In this document: one piece after another, positions 1 to 41,900 of the stretch
How positions within the stretch are numbered: the first letter of the stretch is position 1
How the letters are laid out: each line of letters opens with the position of its first letter
Origin: Albula goreensis
Taxonomy: Eukaryota > Chordata > Actinopteri > Albuliformes > Albulidae
Length of the DNA: 64,000 nt
Assembly: GCA_022829145.1 (NCBI GenBank)
Contig: CM040765.1
Location: forward strand, 10,832,292-10,896,291
Reading direction: 5' to 3'
The notes under the pieces: generated by a model
Told to the model about the DNA's origin: nothing
The model's input: the letters and a program-made list of their open reading frames with translations, nothing else
Databases searched by the model: none
Translations under genes and position numbers: made by a program

Positions 1-22539
<22,539 letters not shown>

Positions 22540-25494
22540 CTCCAAACTGAGCTCATGACAGTCCAGCAAAAGAAAAATCACACGGTTTGAGGGAGAAGAC
22601 AGTAGGGGTCGGAAGGGAAAGGGAGAATCCCCTCGAGCTATGAGAGGATAACCCTCATTTACGAGAATACTTTATTAATAACTGTTTAAACCTCAACTCC
22701 GTGTTCCATGTCTTGATATCACTTTGGGGAAACCAAATGACAGTCCAATTTCAAAGGCAGTGTAACGCGAAGAAGATACCACTTCCGTCTGCCTTCTGAG
22801 ATCAGCTGGAATTGCAAAGGGAACACCCCTCGCACTTCCTGTCACGCAGAATAACAGAGTCCACTTAAAGGAGAAGTGGATATTACATTTCTCTACTATT
22901 TTCTCTGTAAACAAGAGTCAGACTTATTAACACAGTGCAATAACGTACTTAATAAGCTATAAAACACGTAATGTTTTTCAGTATTGACATTAATAATCTT
23001 TTTGATAGCATGTGGGACCCCCACGTGCGCAAGACTTCACGTAAAGGGGAACAGTCTGTTCTGTTTTAGCGCTCCGGGAGGGGTGCGCGTGTTCTGGATT
23101 AAAAGAAGTCACTATGTGTTGACTAAGTGAACACGAGACGCTACTCTGTAATTCCCCTATCTTTGAAAGACCTGTTGACAATTAACTGCCTGCTTTTTAG
23201 ATGTTAACACGTCGTGTCTCGTCATACATCTGCATTCATTATTGATGTGTTATTTGTGGCGGTGATTAGAGTCATCTGCGTGTGGGTAAATAACCTTGGC
23301 AAATTCAATGTTGCAACTGAAATTCCTGGAAAACGAAACTAGTTTGTAAACAAGCTTCACACTGTAATTTATGAGGTTTCCTGACTGTACATTTGACATG
23401 GGACCATCTACAGACATCTTGTCTCAAGGCGGTTCAGGTCACCCATTAATAGTCAAAGCTCTTTATGGCTTTGGATATTTTAATGTAGCCAACCATTTCA
23501 ACGACCAAAGAGAAAGCAATGCAGAACAGCTATATTTAGACCATATATTACAAATACATTGCAAAAGAAACAGACCATCCCCAGACTAATTTAGAACAGT
23601 GTACAAAGATGCGCCTGTAAATATATATTTTTAATTCGCTGTGCTTTGTTTTCCTGATTCGTTTTGTTAGCAATATTTGCCCGCACGATAAATCTCACTG
23701 TGGAAACCTGTACGGCTTAATTCAGATCGTCTGCTCTCTTTAGAAGCTTGATATGTAAATATTTTACAGACGTTTTTGCTAATCACTCTGAAGTACTTGA
23801 AAACAAAGCTAGACCTGTACTGCTCAAAACATTAAGCATATTATGCATTATTATACTTCTAGGACATTTTCCAGTATATTTGAGCGAGGCATACTGAGAA
23901 TAATTGTAGCTTCTGGTACTGCTTTCCATCATGGTCCATTGAATTTAAAATCATTACCCAGTGTAAAAGATTAGGTCTTCTTCAAGGCAGTGCAATAATT
24001 CATGTTTCTCTACATCGCACCGGGGAAGATAGCAGAGCATTTATTTTATCATCATTCAAAGTTCTCTACTGTCATCCATCTACGGTTCAGTTGGCCGATG
24101 TGTCTCAGCGCTATTGTCACCTCAGCCAGTCCGTGTCATGACATCGTTCCAAAATAAGTGGCTGAAGTCACTGACTGGAAAATAAAAATGATGATTAAAA
24201 AAATAATCCACATTCCCTTAAGATATTATACATTGCGGGGACTGATACAGAAAAGTTGGCTCAATAATAATATATTCAATATGTTACAGATTATGCCACT
24301 ATATGTTAGAATGTACAACATATGTTCTAACAACCATTTATTTATATTGTATTGCATTTATTTGTATTTTTACAATAATTATTCTTCATCTAGTATAAAT
24401 GTTTTTGATTGTTTACCGACAAATCACTAATGTTCCTTTTCCACTTTCAAGAAAACTGGAAAGGCATATGTTTACTGGAGAAAAAAAGTGATGATTTTCA
24501 CATTACTAATAAATTCCATTTAACTTTGTATCAACTCATTTATTTTAACTGCACACAGCACCACCAAGTGGACATACTACATGCCCTGTTTCTATTAGTA
24601 CTGACAATGTAGCCAGTAAAAACCAATTTGAGTATAATTCATTTTAATGCTGATTAAGAGGTAGTTATATTTTATTTATTCTGCTGTATGTTTCACCCTG
24701 GGTAAGATATGTTTTCTATTAGTCAAAGCTCACAGCATAAATTAAACACTATTTCCAAAAAAAATATGTTTCAAGAGAATTTAATTTATGCTCATTTAAT
24801 ATGATATGTAAAGGTCTGCAATATTAATAAAAGTAATACTCCAGCATGTTTTGTAGGAGGGAAGTGATGTGAAGTTTTATTGCACTGGTGTGATTATTTT
24901 TAGACCTCTGAAGAAGAAAAATATATAAACCAACAAGTGAAACTGTTTTCATTTTATTTGAAGCTTTGGGAGGAAAACAAGCAAACTCAAAAACTCAAGT
25001 TTTTCCCAACCACCTACATTTTCCACCCTCAAGCACTTAATGACCTTTGGCATATCTTGGGTAACTTGTTAAAGAAAAATGTATTGATGGATTCTTCACT
25101 GACCTGAGATCAGTTAAACATTTTTCTCTGAAATGAGTTGAGCTTAGAAATATGGTTGGCTTAGCTGTTCCAGAATGACAGGAGGTACACATCAAGAAAT
25201 ACTGCATCACTGTAACGGGTGTGAAAGTGTTTATCACCTCATAACAAATGAATTAGAATTTCATGTGCAAAAAAAGAAAAAAAACAGACTGAAAGCAATA
25301 TGGTGTTTTAGTATTCACAGTGCTACTTTGTCCTGTGTAGATTATCCTCATAGGACAAACTGTATCAGTGCACTACAAATAATACGTTCACATTTGGCCC
25401 CAAATATATGTAAATTAACTCTGAAAAATCCTTTAAGAAGCAGGGTGCTGCAGGACTGAACTCTGGGGAAAAAAACAGCGATTGCATGACAGTT
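22540..25494. other. Interval between kiaa0930 5' end and fbxo7 3' end
   Basis: Both flanking genes are on the minus strand, so this stretch holds the kiaa0930 promoter and 5' leader on its left and the fbxo7 3' untranslated region on its right. TTTATT (AATAAA on the minus strand) at 24953-24958 and 24876-24881 are candidate fbxo7 polyadenylation signals, 0.54-0.62 kb past the stop. Sequence around 22560-22640 is purine- and GC-richer, as expected near a promoter. No other gene is recognised. Confidence 0.5.
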
Positions 25495-28400
25495 TTAAAT
25501 GAATCCTCGCCGAATATCTGAAGACCGGCTGCCTGAAGACCCTTGGGGCCGCCGCCCAAAAGGACCCCCAATGCTTGGGTGCCCCTGCTGGGGGCCAATG
25601 GGATCAAAGCGTGGGCGGGGCAAAATACCATGTGGAATGCCAGGCCTCTGGTCATATTCACCACCGATTATGCCAGGGGGGTAGGGAGGGTTGGGGCCAA
25701 ATGGGAAGGGGTGGAAGGGTGGAGGGAGGCAGGGGGGAACTGGGGGGAACAGCCTGGTGCGTCGGAAGCGACCCGCCTCCCTCCTCTGCTTGTATTTCTT
25801 CTTGTAGAGCTGTGAAGAAGATAAATGAAAGGAAAGAGACAATGACATCAGATGTGGTACATGTCAGAGTGGCATCGTGGTCCTCAGCTCACATCCTATT
25901 AGATGAGATGATACTGAGAAGAGAACCAGGCCCAGCACCTCATATCAGATATGCATGGGTGCAGACCATACTGCTATTATGCCCAGGGCATAAGGTAAGA
26001 CTGTTTGGCATTTACATCTGTGATGTAAGCAGAGGAGAACAGCAGATAACCGTGTAGCCAATCAAAACATATAATGCAAGTCACGGCAACGAATGATACT
26101 TACTTCTTTCCAGTCTGTGTCTCTTGGTCTGTTAGCCTGATCTAAAGAATAAATCCAACACAGTATCAACATGAAAATCTCCAAAAACTACAAAAAACCC
26201 AAACGTAGGTATTCTTTCACAGCAAAATGAGATAACGCTCCTTGGAGTTACTCCTCTTTCATACAGAAAAAAATCCAATATGGGTAAAACACGTCTAGTC
26301 AACTCTTTTGGACAGATGATGACTGAGTGCTCCCTGCAGCTGACATTCAAGCATTCAAACCAATTTCTGGTGGAATGGAGAAATCTCACCCCTGAAATCG
26401 CGATGGTACATGTGTCTCCAAAGAGAGGGGTCAGCGGAGGCACAGTGGAGGTCCCTGCAGGTGGCCGACAGGGTCACCACCGAACCCACATCCAGCAGCC
26501 TCAGGATCCGCAGCAGCAGCTCTGGAGGGAGGACCGTCAGCCCAAATACTGCTGGCAAGTTCATGGCTGCAAACACCAGGGGGAGACAGAGAGCTCACAC
26601 AAAGGGTTTTGAGTGTCAGTCTGACTTGTCCTTTTGACATTTGGGGCTCACAGAGGGCCATTTCTGTACAAATTTATTGGAGGGCTTCAACACAGGTACT
26701 CTATATTTTGAGGAGAAGTTCAGTTTCTACAATCACTGCTTTTGTATTTCCTTGCTAGAAGACCCCTTACAGGAGGATCTGCTGTGATCAATATAGAATA
26801 TTTCGGTTGAAACCTCTTTGAATTGGATGATGTGCAAGCACAACACTTTCAGAGGAGGGACCATGTTTCAATACAAAAGTATCTAATTAACTTCCATTAT
26901 GTCTATTTGATAATCAGTGATCGAAAGATAGGTTGAACTCCCATTGTAACACACAAAACAAAAAATATATATTTCAGCATTTTCATCCAAACCTTACATA
27001 ACTTCTGGCAATAGAATGGTAGCTAAAGTCTGCCAGTGAGGATAAGCCTGGCAAACGGCAGATGAGAAAAGGTCCACAACTGAACTTCTCCCTTAGTTTA
27101 CTGTGGAGCCAGTGCTTGACTATTCACAACAGAACAACTGATAATTTATAATGCAGTTAGCATCTCTGTGGGTCCTTACAAAGACAGACTTTTGAAAACA
27201 GCAGGTACCTTGTCTAGCCGATGCGATTAAAGGATAAGCGAGCTGGTCTTTGAAAATGCGGGACAGCTTCTTCAAGTCTTTGTAGACACTGGCAGCATTC
27301 TCTCCTGAGACAAAGAAAACATAATCTATTGTGAGCCCACATGTCTACAAACTTAAAGTCTGTCCAAATCTGACATTTACATTTAGGTCAAACAAGACCA
27401 GAATTGCTACGCATTACCTCACAAAATGAGGCCCATTTACTATGCAGCAGTGCTTTATGATAACTTAGGCCTAAGCTCCACACTCTGGTCTGGTAAACCA
27501 TGGAATATGCAGGCTTTGGTATTCAGGAAACCAGGCAAGTTACACCATATAATCACCTTGGAGGCAACAACTTTGTTATCCCTCACTGCTCTGAGCGTTT
27601 CAGTACTACAAATAATTCTGTGAACTAGTATGATGACACCAAAACAAGGAGCTATCATAGAATAAAAGTGACTTGCTGATTTGGCCAATCATTGTGCTGA
27701 ATTGTAAACCATTCTGATTAGTTAAGCCAAGTCAGTGATTGACCGCCAATTCCATCTTCTCCACCCATTTTTGTGCCATGATAACACAATCACCTGTCTC
27801 TACTGCAAACCGTAGTAAGATTCAGACTGTACCTATCTGTCATGTGCCCAGCCACCACCACTTACCTGCCCATTCATCTGTGACAAACGAGGATGGCTTC
27901 AGCAAAAGCTTCCGCGCATTGTCTATGGCTTCGTTCAGCTTCAGAGAGGCTGAGGACATGACACAACCCAGCTTAATATCCTTGAGCCAAAGACAACCAA
28001 AGAATTTAAACCATCAAATGAGGACACCATAGATTCCTACAAGTTAATACCGTTAAACAACTTTCATATTGATGACCCCTCAGAGTTGATAAATATTAAT
28101 TTCCAGCTGAGGTAACAACCAAAGCAAAATGATGAATTTGCTAAATTAAAGTAATTAAATGAATCTCAAAATTATTTATAAGATTCATTTAAATGAGCAA
28201 ATTCCAAAAATAACATATTTAATACTGATTTTTTTTAGTACAGCCAGTTAAAATGATATATCTGCCTGTTAATGATGGAAAATGCGGGATTACCATTAAA
28301 AACCAGCATGTTTGCCATTGGCACTGCCACCACCACAGCCAGGCTGTGCTCACACAGGGGGTGAGTGTACTGCAGTCTGTACAGGCCCCCTGCAGCTCTC

Positions 28401-31400
28401 CACCCAGCAGGCATGACTCCAGGCCTCCCCTCTGTGTCCTGAGTATCACAAGTGAGACACAGTCACACAAACAGTCGTCACACACAAACATCCTGGTCAC
28501 ACGCATAAGCATGAGTTGGTCGCATACACAGGCATCATGTAGTCACACACAACACATACTCAATGGGCACACATGAGACATCACATGGTCGCCAATGTGG
28601 TCACACAAAAAAGCAAACACACAAGAATGCTTGAACATACAGAGAGGGTTAATATAAAACAAGGACTCATCTAAAAGACTTTAGAACTGGAATAGTAATG
28701 GTGAGACTGAATACACCAGAAATGGCCAAAGACAGTCAGGAGTGTCACAGTGTCTGTGTGCTCTTGTTCCATATATGATCTAACACACCTTTCTGATACT
28801 ATATAGCTTCCTCTACTCCTATGTAGTTTGGCTACCTGGTTAAGGAAGGGAGACAAATAGTGATATCTGATCAGTCTAGAGCAGAGTTAGAATAAAGACT
28901 GGGCGCCTTTGACATACACCAGCATTTGAGGATTTAACCATGATACAATTACATTGCTTGGCAAAATTAGCATCTGAATACTCATTAATTCAACAAAACA
29001 TTAGGAATGAATGATATTCTTTATCATTTTGTATCCTCTCTACTCAGTTTTCACCAGGGAGAGCCCTGAATGAAATAACTGATAATTTGTAGCTTTGTAA
29101 CTTCCTTTTTGGAAGTGAATGAATGCAGATGTCCTTGCCGTGAGTCATGACTTACAGTTTCAAACAGTACTTGCGGAAAAAGGTTTCATTATTTGGGTAT
29201 TCATCTCTGGGAGCTATATAATATTTATAAGTTAGAAGGAAGGAAAGGGATTTGATTGTTTCTAATAGGACAATAATATAAAGTCAACATTTATTTTAAT
29301 TATTTATAAAATGAATTTTCATTACACTTACATATTTGTATTTCCAACAAAACCCTGTAAAAGCCAACAGAGATATAGCACCTGGGGAATGAATCCAGTC
29401 TCCATCATAAGCAGGTGAGTGGAAACCACCAGAGAATCGCAGGGGCTTTGGCTCTGGGCTCCATGGTGCAGAACCTCCAAGGAGTGAGGTACCTCCCCCT
29501 CCTCTGATTCACTGCACAGCATTGGACCGAGGCTGAAAGTGCCAGGCTCCGCCTCTTGTTCCTCCTCCAGGTCCACCTCATGATTTTGCTCCTGGTCCCT
29601 CATTTCCACCTCAACCCCACAGGTACTGGGCTAGAAGACAAACAAATATAATTATACCTCCACTAACACTGAATGGGTAGTGGAGGCCACATTAGCATTA
29701 CAGAATTTTCTGTAAAAGGGCCTATAATGAACCAGAACTCCTGCAATTATTCATTGCTTTTTCATCATTGTTTTTAGCATTGAACAACTCAACACTTTAG
29801 CACAAATACCCCTTTATTTAGTTGGTGGGGTGTCTCATTGACGCTCCTACAGATAAGGCAAAATAGGGTCAGTTTACCATAGCATTACTGTGTCAGAACT
29901 GTTTTGCTGGTGCAGAAAGACTAAAAGAGCACATGACTGGTTCAGGTAGCTTGCTTGCTGCAATCACAAATCATGTCACTGAAATGTCATAACCAACTCC
30001 TCTCGTTTGCTGGGTCGCCACAAGGGTGTGCCCTTCCATCCCTCCGCTGTACCTTGTAAAAGATTGATGTCATAGTAAGCATGACAACAGAATCAACATT
30101 AAGTCAACAGATGACTCAGTAACTTCAAGTTTGCTTCATGAGACTGAAAATGCTCAAGTAGCTTAAGACCTTGTGAACTGCTGTGATAAATGTTTTTTTT
30201 TTTTTTTTTTGCAGCTAGAAGGAAACTTTAAGATACGGGTGTTGATCAAATGGATAAATACAAACACCTGGGAACAGTCATGACTCAACTCAGCTTTGAA
30301 CTTAATACAACTGCTATTTGCAAGAGAGGACATTGGTGTCTCTTCTCTTTTTTTAAGGTTAATACTGGCAATCTGAATGTCAAAAATAAAATATAAACAC
30401 TTTCATTATGGAACAACTGGTAGCCTCAACAAATCTGAGATGAGTCTGGTACCTGCATATTTTAAAGATTATAATCCTATAGACCTATCTTTATAACTAA
30501 TTTCCTTCTGAGACAATAAAGCCACCCTCGACAGTAATAAGATATGGCATATAAGATTATATTATATGAGATCTTAGTAAATCGTAAATCATGTCATATA
30601 TAATATTAACTAAATTCAAATACTATTATATAGAATCAGAGTGGCATGTATTATTGAATATTGCTTAAAGTCCTTATACTTTTTGTATTAACTCCAACAC
30701 CGGTCTAGCTATGACTGCTCTGCAGTGGCCACACCTTCCATAATCAGCCATGCGACAGCTGTAAACTATGTGAGCGGAGGTATGACTCAGCACTTTCCCC
30801 CTCCCCTGGTGTCATGGCTGGTATAAGCTAGTGCAGCTACCGGTTGCATCGATCAGCTGACTGGCCATTTTGCACCAAGAACACTTTTGCTGGCGCGTAT
30901 ACAAAGGCCTCGGACGGGGAGGAGGGAATGAGTCATGCCTTCAGTCTGCTGCTGCTGCTGCCCAGCAAGTTCAGTCAGCGTGAGAACACAGAAGAGATGC
31001 TCTCTCACCGGTCTTTTAATTTCAGTTGTCTAACACAGAGGCTGCAGCAGTGGCAAGCACAGGGGGTGAGAACGCACTCTGCCCGTCGGCAGGATAATGA
31101 TTAGGAAGAGCGGGTACTGGGAAAATGCCATTTTTAACTTAGCCCCGCAGACTTCTTCTGTAACCAAATCCTGAATTTTGATCATCCGCCTCTTCGTCTC
31201 TGTCTCTGGCACAATGCGTACCTCTTCCCTGCCTTTGCACTCACAGTCTGTGCTAAAAAAACTCCTGAGAAGGAATGTGTTCTCTATTCATTTTCAAAGG
31301 GGTTACATCACCATTTTTCAGCAAGTTCTAGTGCTCCAACAAACATTTGGCTTCCGTACAGGGTCTGTATGTGGTGCAAAAACCTCTCGTACAATATCTA

Positions 31401-32585
31401 ACAAATAGAACTTTTTGCTCTTTCTAGAAGCCCATAACAAAGAAATTGACTTTCCATTACAGAACTTTCACTTCTAAAACAAAACTATAAACTATTGTTC
31501 TGACAAGTTCTTTCCAAATACGTTTTGTTCACATATTACATTTCAGTCAACTCCACATTTTTTAAGAGTTAAAAGACCTTGAAGAAGTAAGACCTGACCG
31601 AAAATGCCGCTCACTGTTTGGCTTAAAGCATTAGAGATTTATTTACACTTCACTTCAGGCTTTGTTTTGGGACTGTTTCTCCTGGCTCCAGTTCCAAGGT
31701 GAACCAGCAGAATGCATGTTTACCTTTTTCTACCTTTAACTGTGAATGCTTACACCTGAATGCACAAGGAAGCCTGGAGCATACATGCACAATCTGAAAG
31801 ACTGATGGACAAATGGACAAATCAATCATGCAATATCGGCCTCACCTGATTTTACTGAAAAGTCAAAATTCTCTTTGTAAAGCTAGTCAGGTATCTTACT
31901 GAAGGTCTATGTTTATCGTGAGTAAGCCCTGGTACCCGCAAACTGTGGGTTTTTGTGCGGAGAGAAGTGCTCACCATTTGTTGGTATCTGTTGTCCTTAC
32001 TTGACTCCCTTACTGAAATAGAACTGCTGGTTCCAGGGCTAGAGGTCACAGGTGAGGATACAAGGGAAGGGGTGGGCTCAGGCTGGTGCAAAATCACACA
32101 TATCAAATCCCCAGAAACAATGCCACAGGAGGAGAGGGTCAGCTTCGCATCAGAAAGGGGCTCCTTGCCATTCAGGGACAGGGTGAACTCCGTCTCTGTA
32201 CTACGGATGACAAAAAAAGTTAAATGCAATAAGTTCAGACATGTTTTAGTATCAGAAATGTTGTTGTTGATATTTGTGTCATGGTGGACCAACTGGCAAC
32301 TGATTATAAACAGCGTATTGAGTTTTATGTGCGGTGGTCTGTCTCCGGACTGTACAATACACTGAAACTTAAGTCATGCAAAAGTAAATGCAGAGGTATG
32401 AAGTCTCCAATTCGGACGCTACAGACCATTGGATACATTCTATAGACGGTTTAGGATCTCGACCTGAATCCGCAGGACGGCAAAATGATCTCCTGAACGT
32501 GGATTCGCAGCTCTGTCAGCGTTGGGTCTTCTCCCTCCAGCTCCAAGCGGCTGGTATGCTTGTTCAGCCTCACGCGCAACTTCAT
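25495..32585 (-). CDS. fbxo7: F-box only protein 7
   Basis: Substrate-receptor subunit of an SCF (SKP1-CUL1-F-box) ubiquitin ligase, also linked in mammals to the proteasome regulator PI31 and to mitophagy. Nine coding exons: 32464-32585, 31975-32200, 29382-29630, 28294-28438, 27866-27949, 27209-27304, 26390-26566, 26104-26141, 25495-25809. They sum to 1452 nt with every junction in phase, giving 483 aa (human 522). Residues about 1-76 form the ubiquitin-like domain (starts MKLRVRL, includes [13 protein letters not shown]). About 150-307 form the FP (PI31-like) dimerisation domain. About 313-362 form the F-box ([16 protein letters not shown]). The tail is proline/arginine-rich with [13 protein letters not shown]. 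The Met at 32585 is preferred because an upstream in-frame ATG would add only hydrophobic sequence that looks like a splice-acceptor pyrimidine tract. Exon 8 is only 38 nt. Confidence 0.96.
30193..30210. repeat. Poly-T run in fbxo7 intron 2
   Basis: An uninterrupted run of about 18 T is followed by GCAG. Read on the minus strand it is a poly-A tract, as found at the tail of a retroposed element, but no SINE or LINE body was recognised next to it. Confidence 0.7.
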
Positions 32586-33918
32586 GCTTAGGTGAAAGTA
32601 AATCAAGAAGAAACAGCTGTGGAACAAGAAGAAACATGCCATAAATGCAATATGAACTTACTGCCATAAGTGTCGCTTGGAAACACATAATGTATCATGT
32701 TTGAAGTGCTTCATCAAATTTGAATGTTTTTTTTTTCCATTAGGTCATTATTTACTGTCTTGTCTGTAAATATTATACACTAGCATGTTAAGGAAATAGG
32801 AAGTTAGGTGATTAGTGTATTCAACAACATCTAGTTTAATCGTAAAGATGCAGTAGATTAATTTTAATATCGTAAACCTTGTATTAAGTTGCTTGTTTGC
32901 AACTTAGTAAAGACTAAACATAACAGTTGGGGTTTCTATCTGCCTATCACTAGCGTACATTCGAAGCAAATCAATTAGATCAACACTAACAGGAGTATCT
33001 AAAATGCAGTTTGCTAATTTAGCTGTGCATTAACGTATGATGGCTATTTAAGGCTGCTAATTTATCATACTGAATTGTTTCGATTTCGTTTCTCTCTGCT
33101 GCACCTAGCTGGTAGCTAGCTAGCTAAAAAAAATGTGAGGATGAGCTCGCTGTTACTTGCTAGCTGCACATGAGAGAACGGTAGCTACATAATGAACAAT
33201 CATGCCTTGTTGGTTTTTCGTTTATTAAGATACTTTGTTTGCCAGCATGTAAAATATTATGATCATTCCAGTTGCATCAGTAGCTCCCTAATGTCAGCTA
33301 GCTAGCTTGCTCGCTAGATACACTCTGTAGATATAAACTATTCTTTCAACGGTTCAGCGTAATGTAAGCTAGTTCTACTAGCTTTATTCACTTACTGTGT
33401 GCGAGCAATGACCTGAAGTGTTTCATTGTTAAATCACCAAGTTTTGACGTCCGTGTGGACGCATGAGTCGGTTCATCACAACAAATTTCACTTCGTTGCT
33501 GTTACTACTCACTCTCCTAACTGTCCACTGACAAGTAACAAGTCACAATGGACTACGGAATACGATCGAGGTCAAACAAAGCCACTATTACAAGTTTCTC
33601 CTCTCTTAACACATATCTATAAAATTAACATTTTATACAACGAGATCAGTTCAGACACAATTCAAATTAAAAAGCAATTACTGGCTCTTTTTATTACCAA
33701 GCTAAAGATTTTTTCTGTACATATGTATGTATGTTTGTTTATTTTGTATCGCGTTTTGTACATTTGCACTGGATAAGTTTGGGCTTCAGCTGTTCCGTAG
33801 TTGGTCGAACGCTCATGCGGTGCAGGAACTTGGGCAGGCAGGCAGGCGTTTGTGCGAATTAAATCTGTCTATACTAATATAAGTTCGTTTTTGCTGGACG
33901 CAACTACAGGAGCCGAAA
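32586..33918. promoter_or_regulatory. Shared head-to-head promoter region of fbxo7 and rtcb
   Basis: The start codons of fbxo7 (minus) and rtcb (plus) are 1.33 kb apart and point away from each other. On the fbxo7 side, the sequence just before its ATG ends in a pyrimidine tract and CTAAG, and a consensus gtaagt donor lies at 33390-33395 (minus), so a non-coding first exon ending near 33396 is likely. The rtcb leader ends GGAGCCGAAAATG. Repeated GCTAGC-type motifs occur at 33112-33126 and 33296-33318. Layout is seen; shared regulation is inference. Confidence 0.6.
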
Positions 33919-38943
<5,025 letters not shown>

Positions 38944-41900
38944 AGCCATCAAGCTCCTCTGAGGATGATATGGACGCTTTACTCTCGGCACTACACATGG
39001 AAGGCACTTAACAGGAAGTGAGACTCCAGTTGTCATTGCTGGGGAATGGCAGTAGAAGACAAGACGTCAGTGGGGGCTTATATGTACTATTGATATGAGC
39101 AGCCAAGATTAGCATTCTTATTTAAAGTCATTTTACCTTAGGCAATGTGGCATACCCAACTGTGGTACTGACGTTTCTTCAAATGAATTGGCACATTATT
39201 TACATTTCCACTCGTTGGGAAGAGCGGAGATCCTTTTTTTCCCCTTCCATTTTTTTGTGTGGCTTAAGACTGATTTGCCTTTTAGGTTTTTTTTTTTCTT
39301 TGTGCCAGAAGTTGAGTTGTGGAATGAAAACCAGACCCCAGAAAGCTCAAATATAACTCATTTGCAAAACTGGTAATGTGATTTGTGCAGTTATTTATGT
39401 AAAGATTGAGCAGAAAATGCACAATGGTAAAAGATGAACACAAAATGTGGTTTTACTAATTAAAACATAGTTTTACCTGGTATATTTAACTTACATGAAT
39501 TTGGCCTTTTTAATGCGGCATAAGCAGAACAATGTACATTCACTGAGGTGGATCTTGACTCAAGGTAAACTATATACTGTTTGTAATAACTAAAAGCACA
39601 TGTTTTTTTCTATTCCTAGAATGTGTAAAAAAAAAAAAAAATCTGCCTCCAGTTCATAAATGAATTGGAGCATGGTTTTAATTCAACCATTGGCTCCATT
39701 AGGTTTTGGGCTTTTTAGTTTCTTTGTGCTATGAATCCCACAGGAAGAGGATGTGGTCCAGCTTCTCCTTCCAGCCCCTGATTGGGTCCTGTCAGCATAG
39801 CCCTTTGGACTTCCTGTTGATCCTGGACTGCAGACATAGCCACTTCATTTGGTTCACAACAGTACAAGGCTCTATTATTAAAATCCTTTCACACTACCTG
39901 GTAGTACCCTGTTCTTGGGAGTTAAACTTGACAAAACACGACTGAAATCTCTGATTTGTAAACACTTTATTGGTAATGGAAACAGACTGTTGAGCACATT
40001 ATTTTTTCCCACAGCTCAAAAATAACAGGATAACTTGACTTTTTTTTCCACAATTTAAGACATCACAATGAATTTTGGCAGAAATATTAATTTAATGTTA
40101 AAACACGCTGTGCTGTAGTTGTGTACATGCTTGTAGTGTGTCTGCCAGAAACACAAACAAAAGTGTTTACAAGAAATGTTTTCCTCCTTTTGCTTCCTGC
40201 AACTGCACTAAACATAGATAAAAACAGTGGGGATAAAACCATAAAATACATGAATGTAACTTCATTTGATACAGCACCTCCTTTTACCTTACGCACTTGT
40301 CACACACTCAAGTTTCATAACATCTATATTGTAGATTGTGGGTACTTGGGGCATTTCCAGTTTTACCATATTGCATTCCTACTAAATTGAATTATTAGGC
40401 TGGTATACTACAGTATATGGTGTTGCACATGGTGTTCACGATTGACTTGCATGTCTTTCCACCGTGCCTAGACTTACAGCTTATTTTTTACACTTCTCAG
40501 ATTTTTGACTGAAGCTGGCATATTGGAATCCCGTGAATAGATTTTTGTCTGGACACCCATTCTGCCTAAAACTTGGCCCATAACTGGCTGAGGTTAGACC
40601 AAATTAATATGATTGGTTGCATCTGGGTTACCAGCTGGATTGTCTCATTAACCGCATCCAGTTCATGTAACTAGAGTATTTCAACCTCCATTTCCTTTGT
40701 CAAGACCTTTTCAAATAGGTCCAAGAGCAGCAATTAACTGATGAGGCATGTGGGCTATAAATCCTAGCATATCCATAGAAGAAAAACTCTACATTTAAAT
40801 CTTGGGACTGTAATGGAGTGAATGCTGGATAACATTTCAATTGACAGTACAGTAAATAATTCAAAGCAGACATGGAAGTCTGAGGCTTCATGAACCCTGA
40901 GTCCTGGTCTTTTTTCCCTCTATAAAAAGGTTTCTGATTGATTCATACATTGTGATTGACAGCACATGGGGAAGCCCAACATAAAAGGGTTCATGAAACC
41001 TCCTCCTCTCATCACTAATTCTAAGCTCAGCAGTCTTCAACAAGTCTTCAAAACCTGCACAGGAAGTTTATTAAAACCACAAAATCACTCATCGATCAGC
41101 CCCAAGTTGAGACTCTTTGAAATGTTTCCCTCAGCCATTGCCTTACGTTAAAACGATATACATATTCAAGATACAAGCTGCATTACAGTTATTGTATGTA
41201 ACTCAGCAGTTTTATCCCAAAATGACAGATGTAATATAAAAACTGACCTGAATAACATGCATACTGAGATTTACAGAATTTGCCTGTTCTCTAACCCAAC
41301 ATCTGGTCTGAATTTTAAAAATTTGAAATACCTTTTATAAACATAACACTTATCATGGCACATTTTCATTTTAGTTGCTGCACAATATAACAAAGACATA
41401 AACTCCAACCCGATTTAATGGCCTTTCATCTAGACCTGGAGCTGCAACATAACAGGGCATTAGCTAGTGGTCCTGACAGGGAATTCTCAGAAAAAGGGCT
41501 GACAATTAGAATAATTGGGGAAGACTAATTTAATGTACTTAATTACAATTAACTAATTACATACAGTGTGTGAAACTGGCTATTTCAACCAACATGTTTA
41601 ACTTGCAAGATGAGTGCTGTATAGATGCAGGTTGAATGCTTCATTTAAGAATACACCAGGACCATTCCCCAATTCCCTTTATGGGTATACTCGGCCCCAA
41701 ACTATTCAGTCCGAATCCTGAACCCAAGTGAAAGGTATATATGCTTACAAATATCCAGGGTCTGCACATTGAAAAAGATTAATCTACACTGCGGCCAAGA
41801 CTAGGATTTAAACCCACGTTGAAAACGCCAGCCATACTTAAGCTCTAGTGCTTACTTAGCTGCAATTCAAGTGGTTTCTCTTAATCGTACAAAAATATGT

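Noticed and set aside
25543-26057. Overlapping plus-strand frames of 90 and 160 codons
   Set aside because: They are antisense shadows of the proline/arginine-rich last exon of fbxo7, whose GC-rich codons keep other frames open.
32586-32642. Upstream in-frame ATG extending fbxo7 by 19 hydrophobic residues
   Set aside because: The family begins at MKLRVRL-type sequence. The extension is Phe/Leu-rich because it is a pyrimidine tract ending in an AG acceptor, so it is probably intronic.
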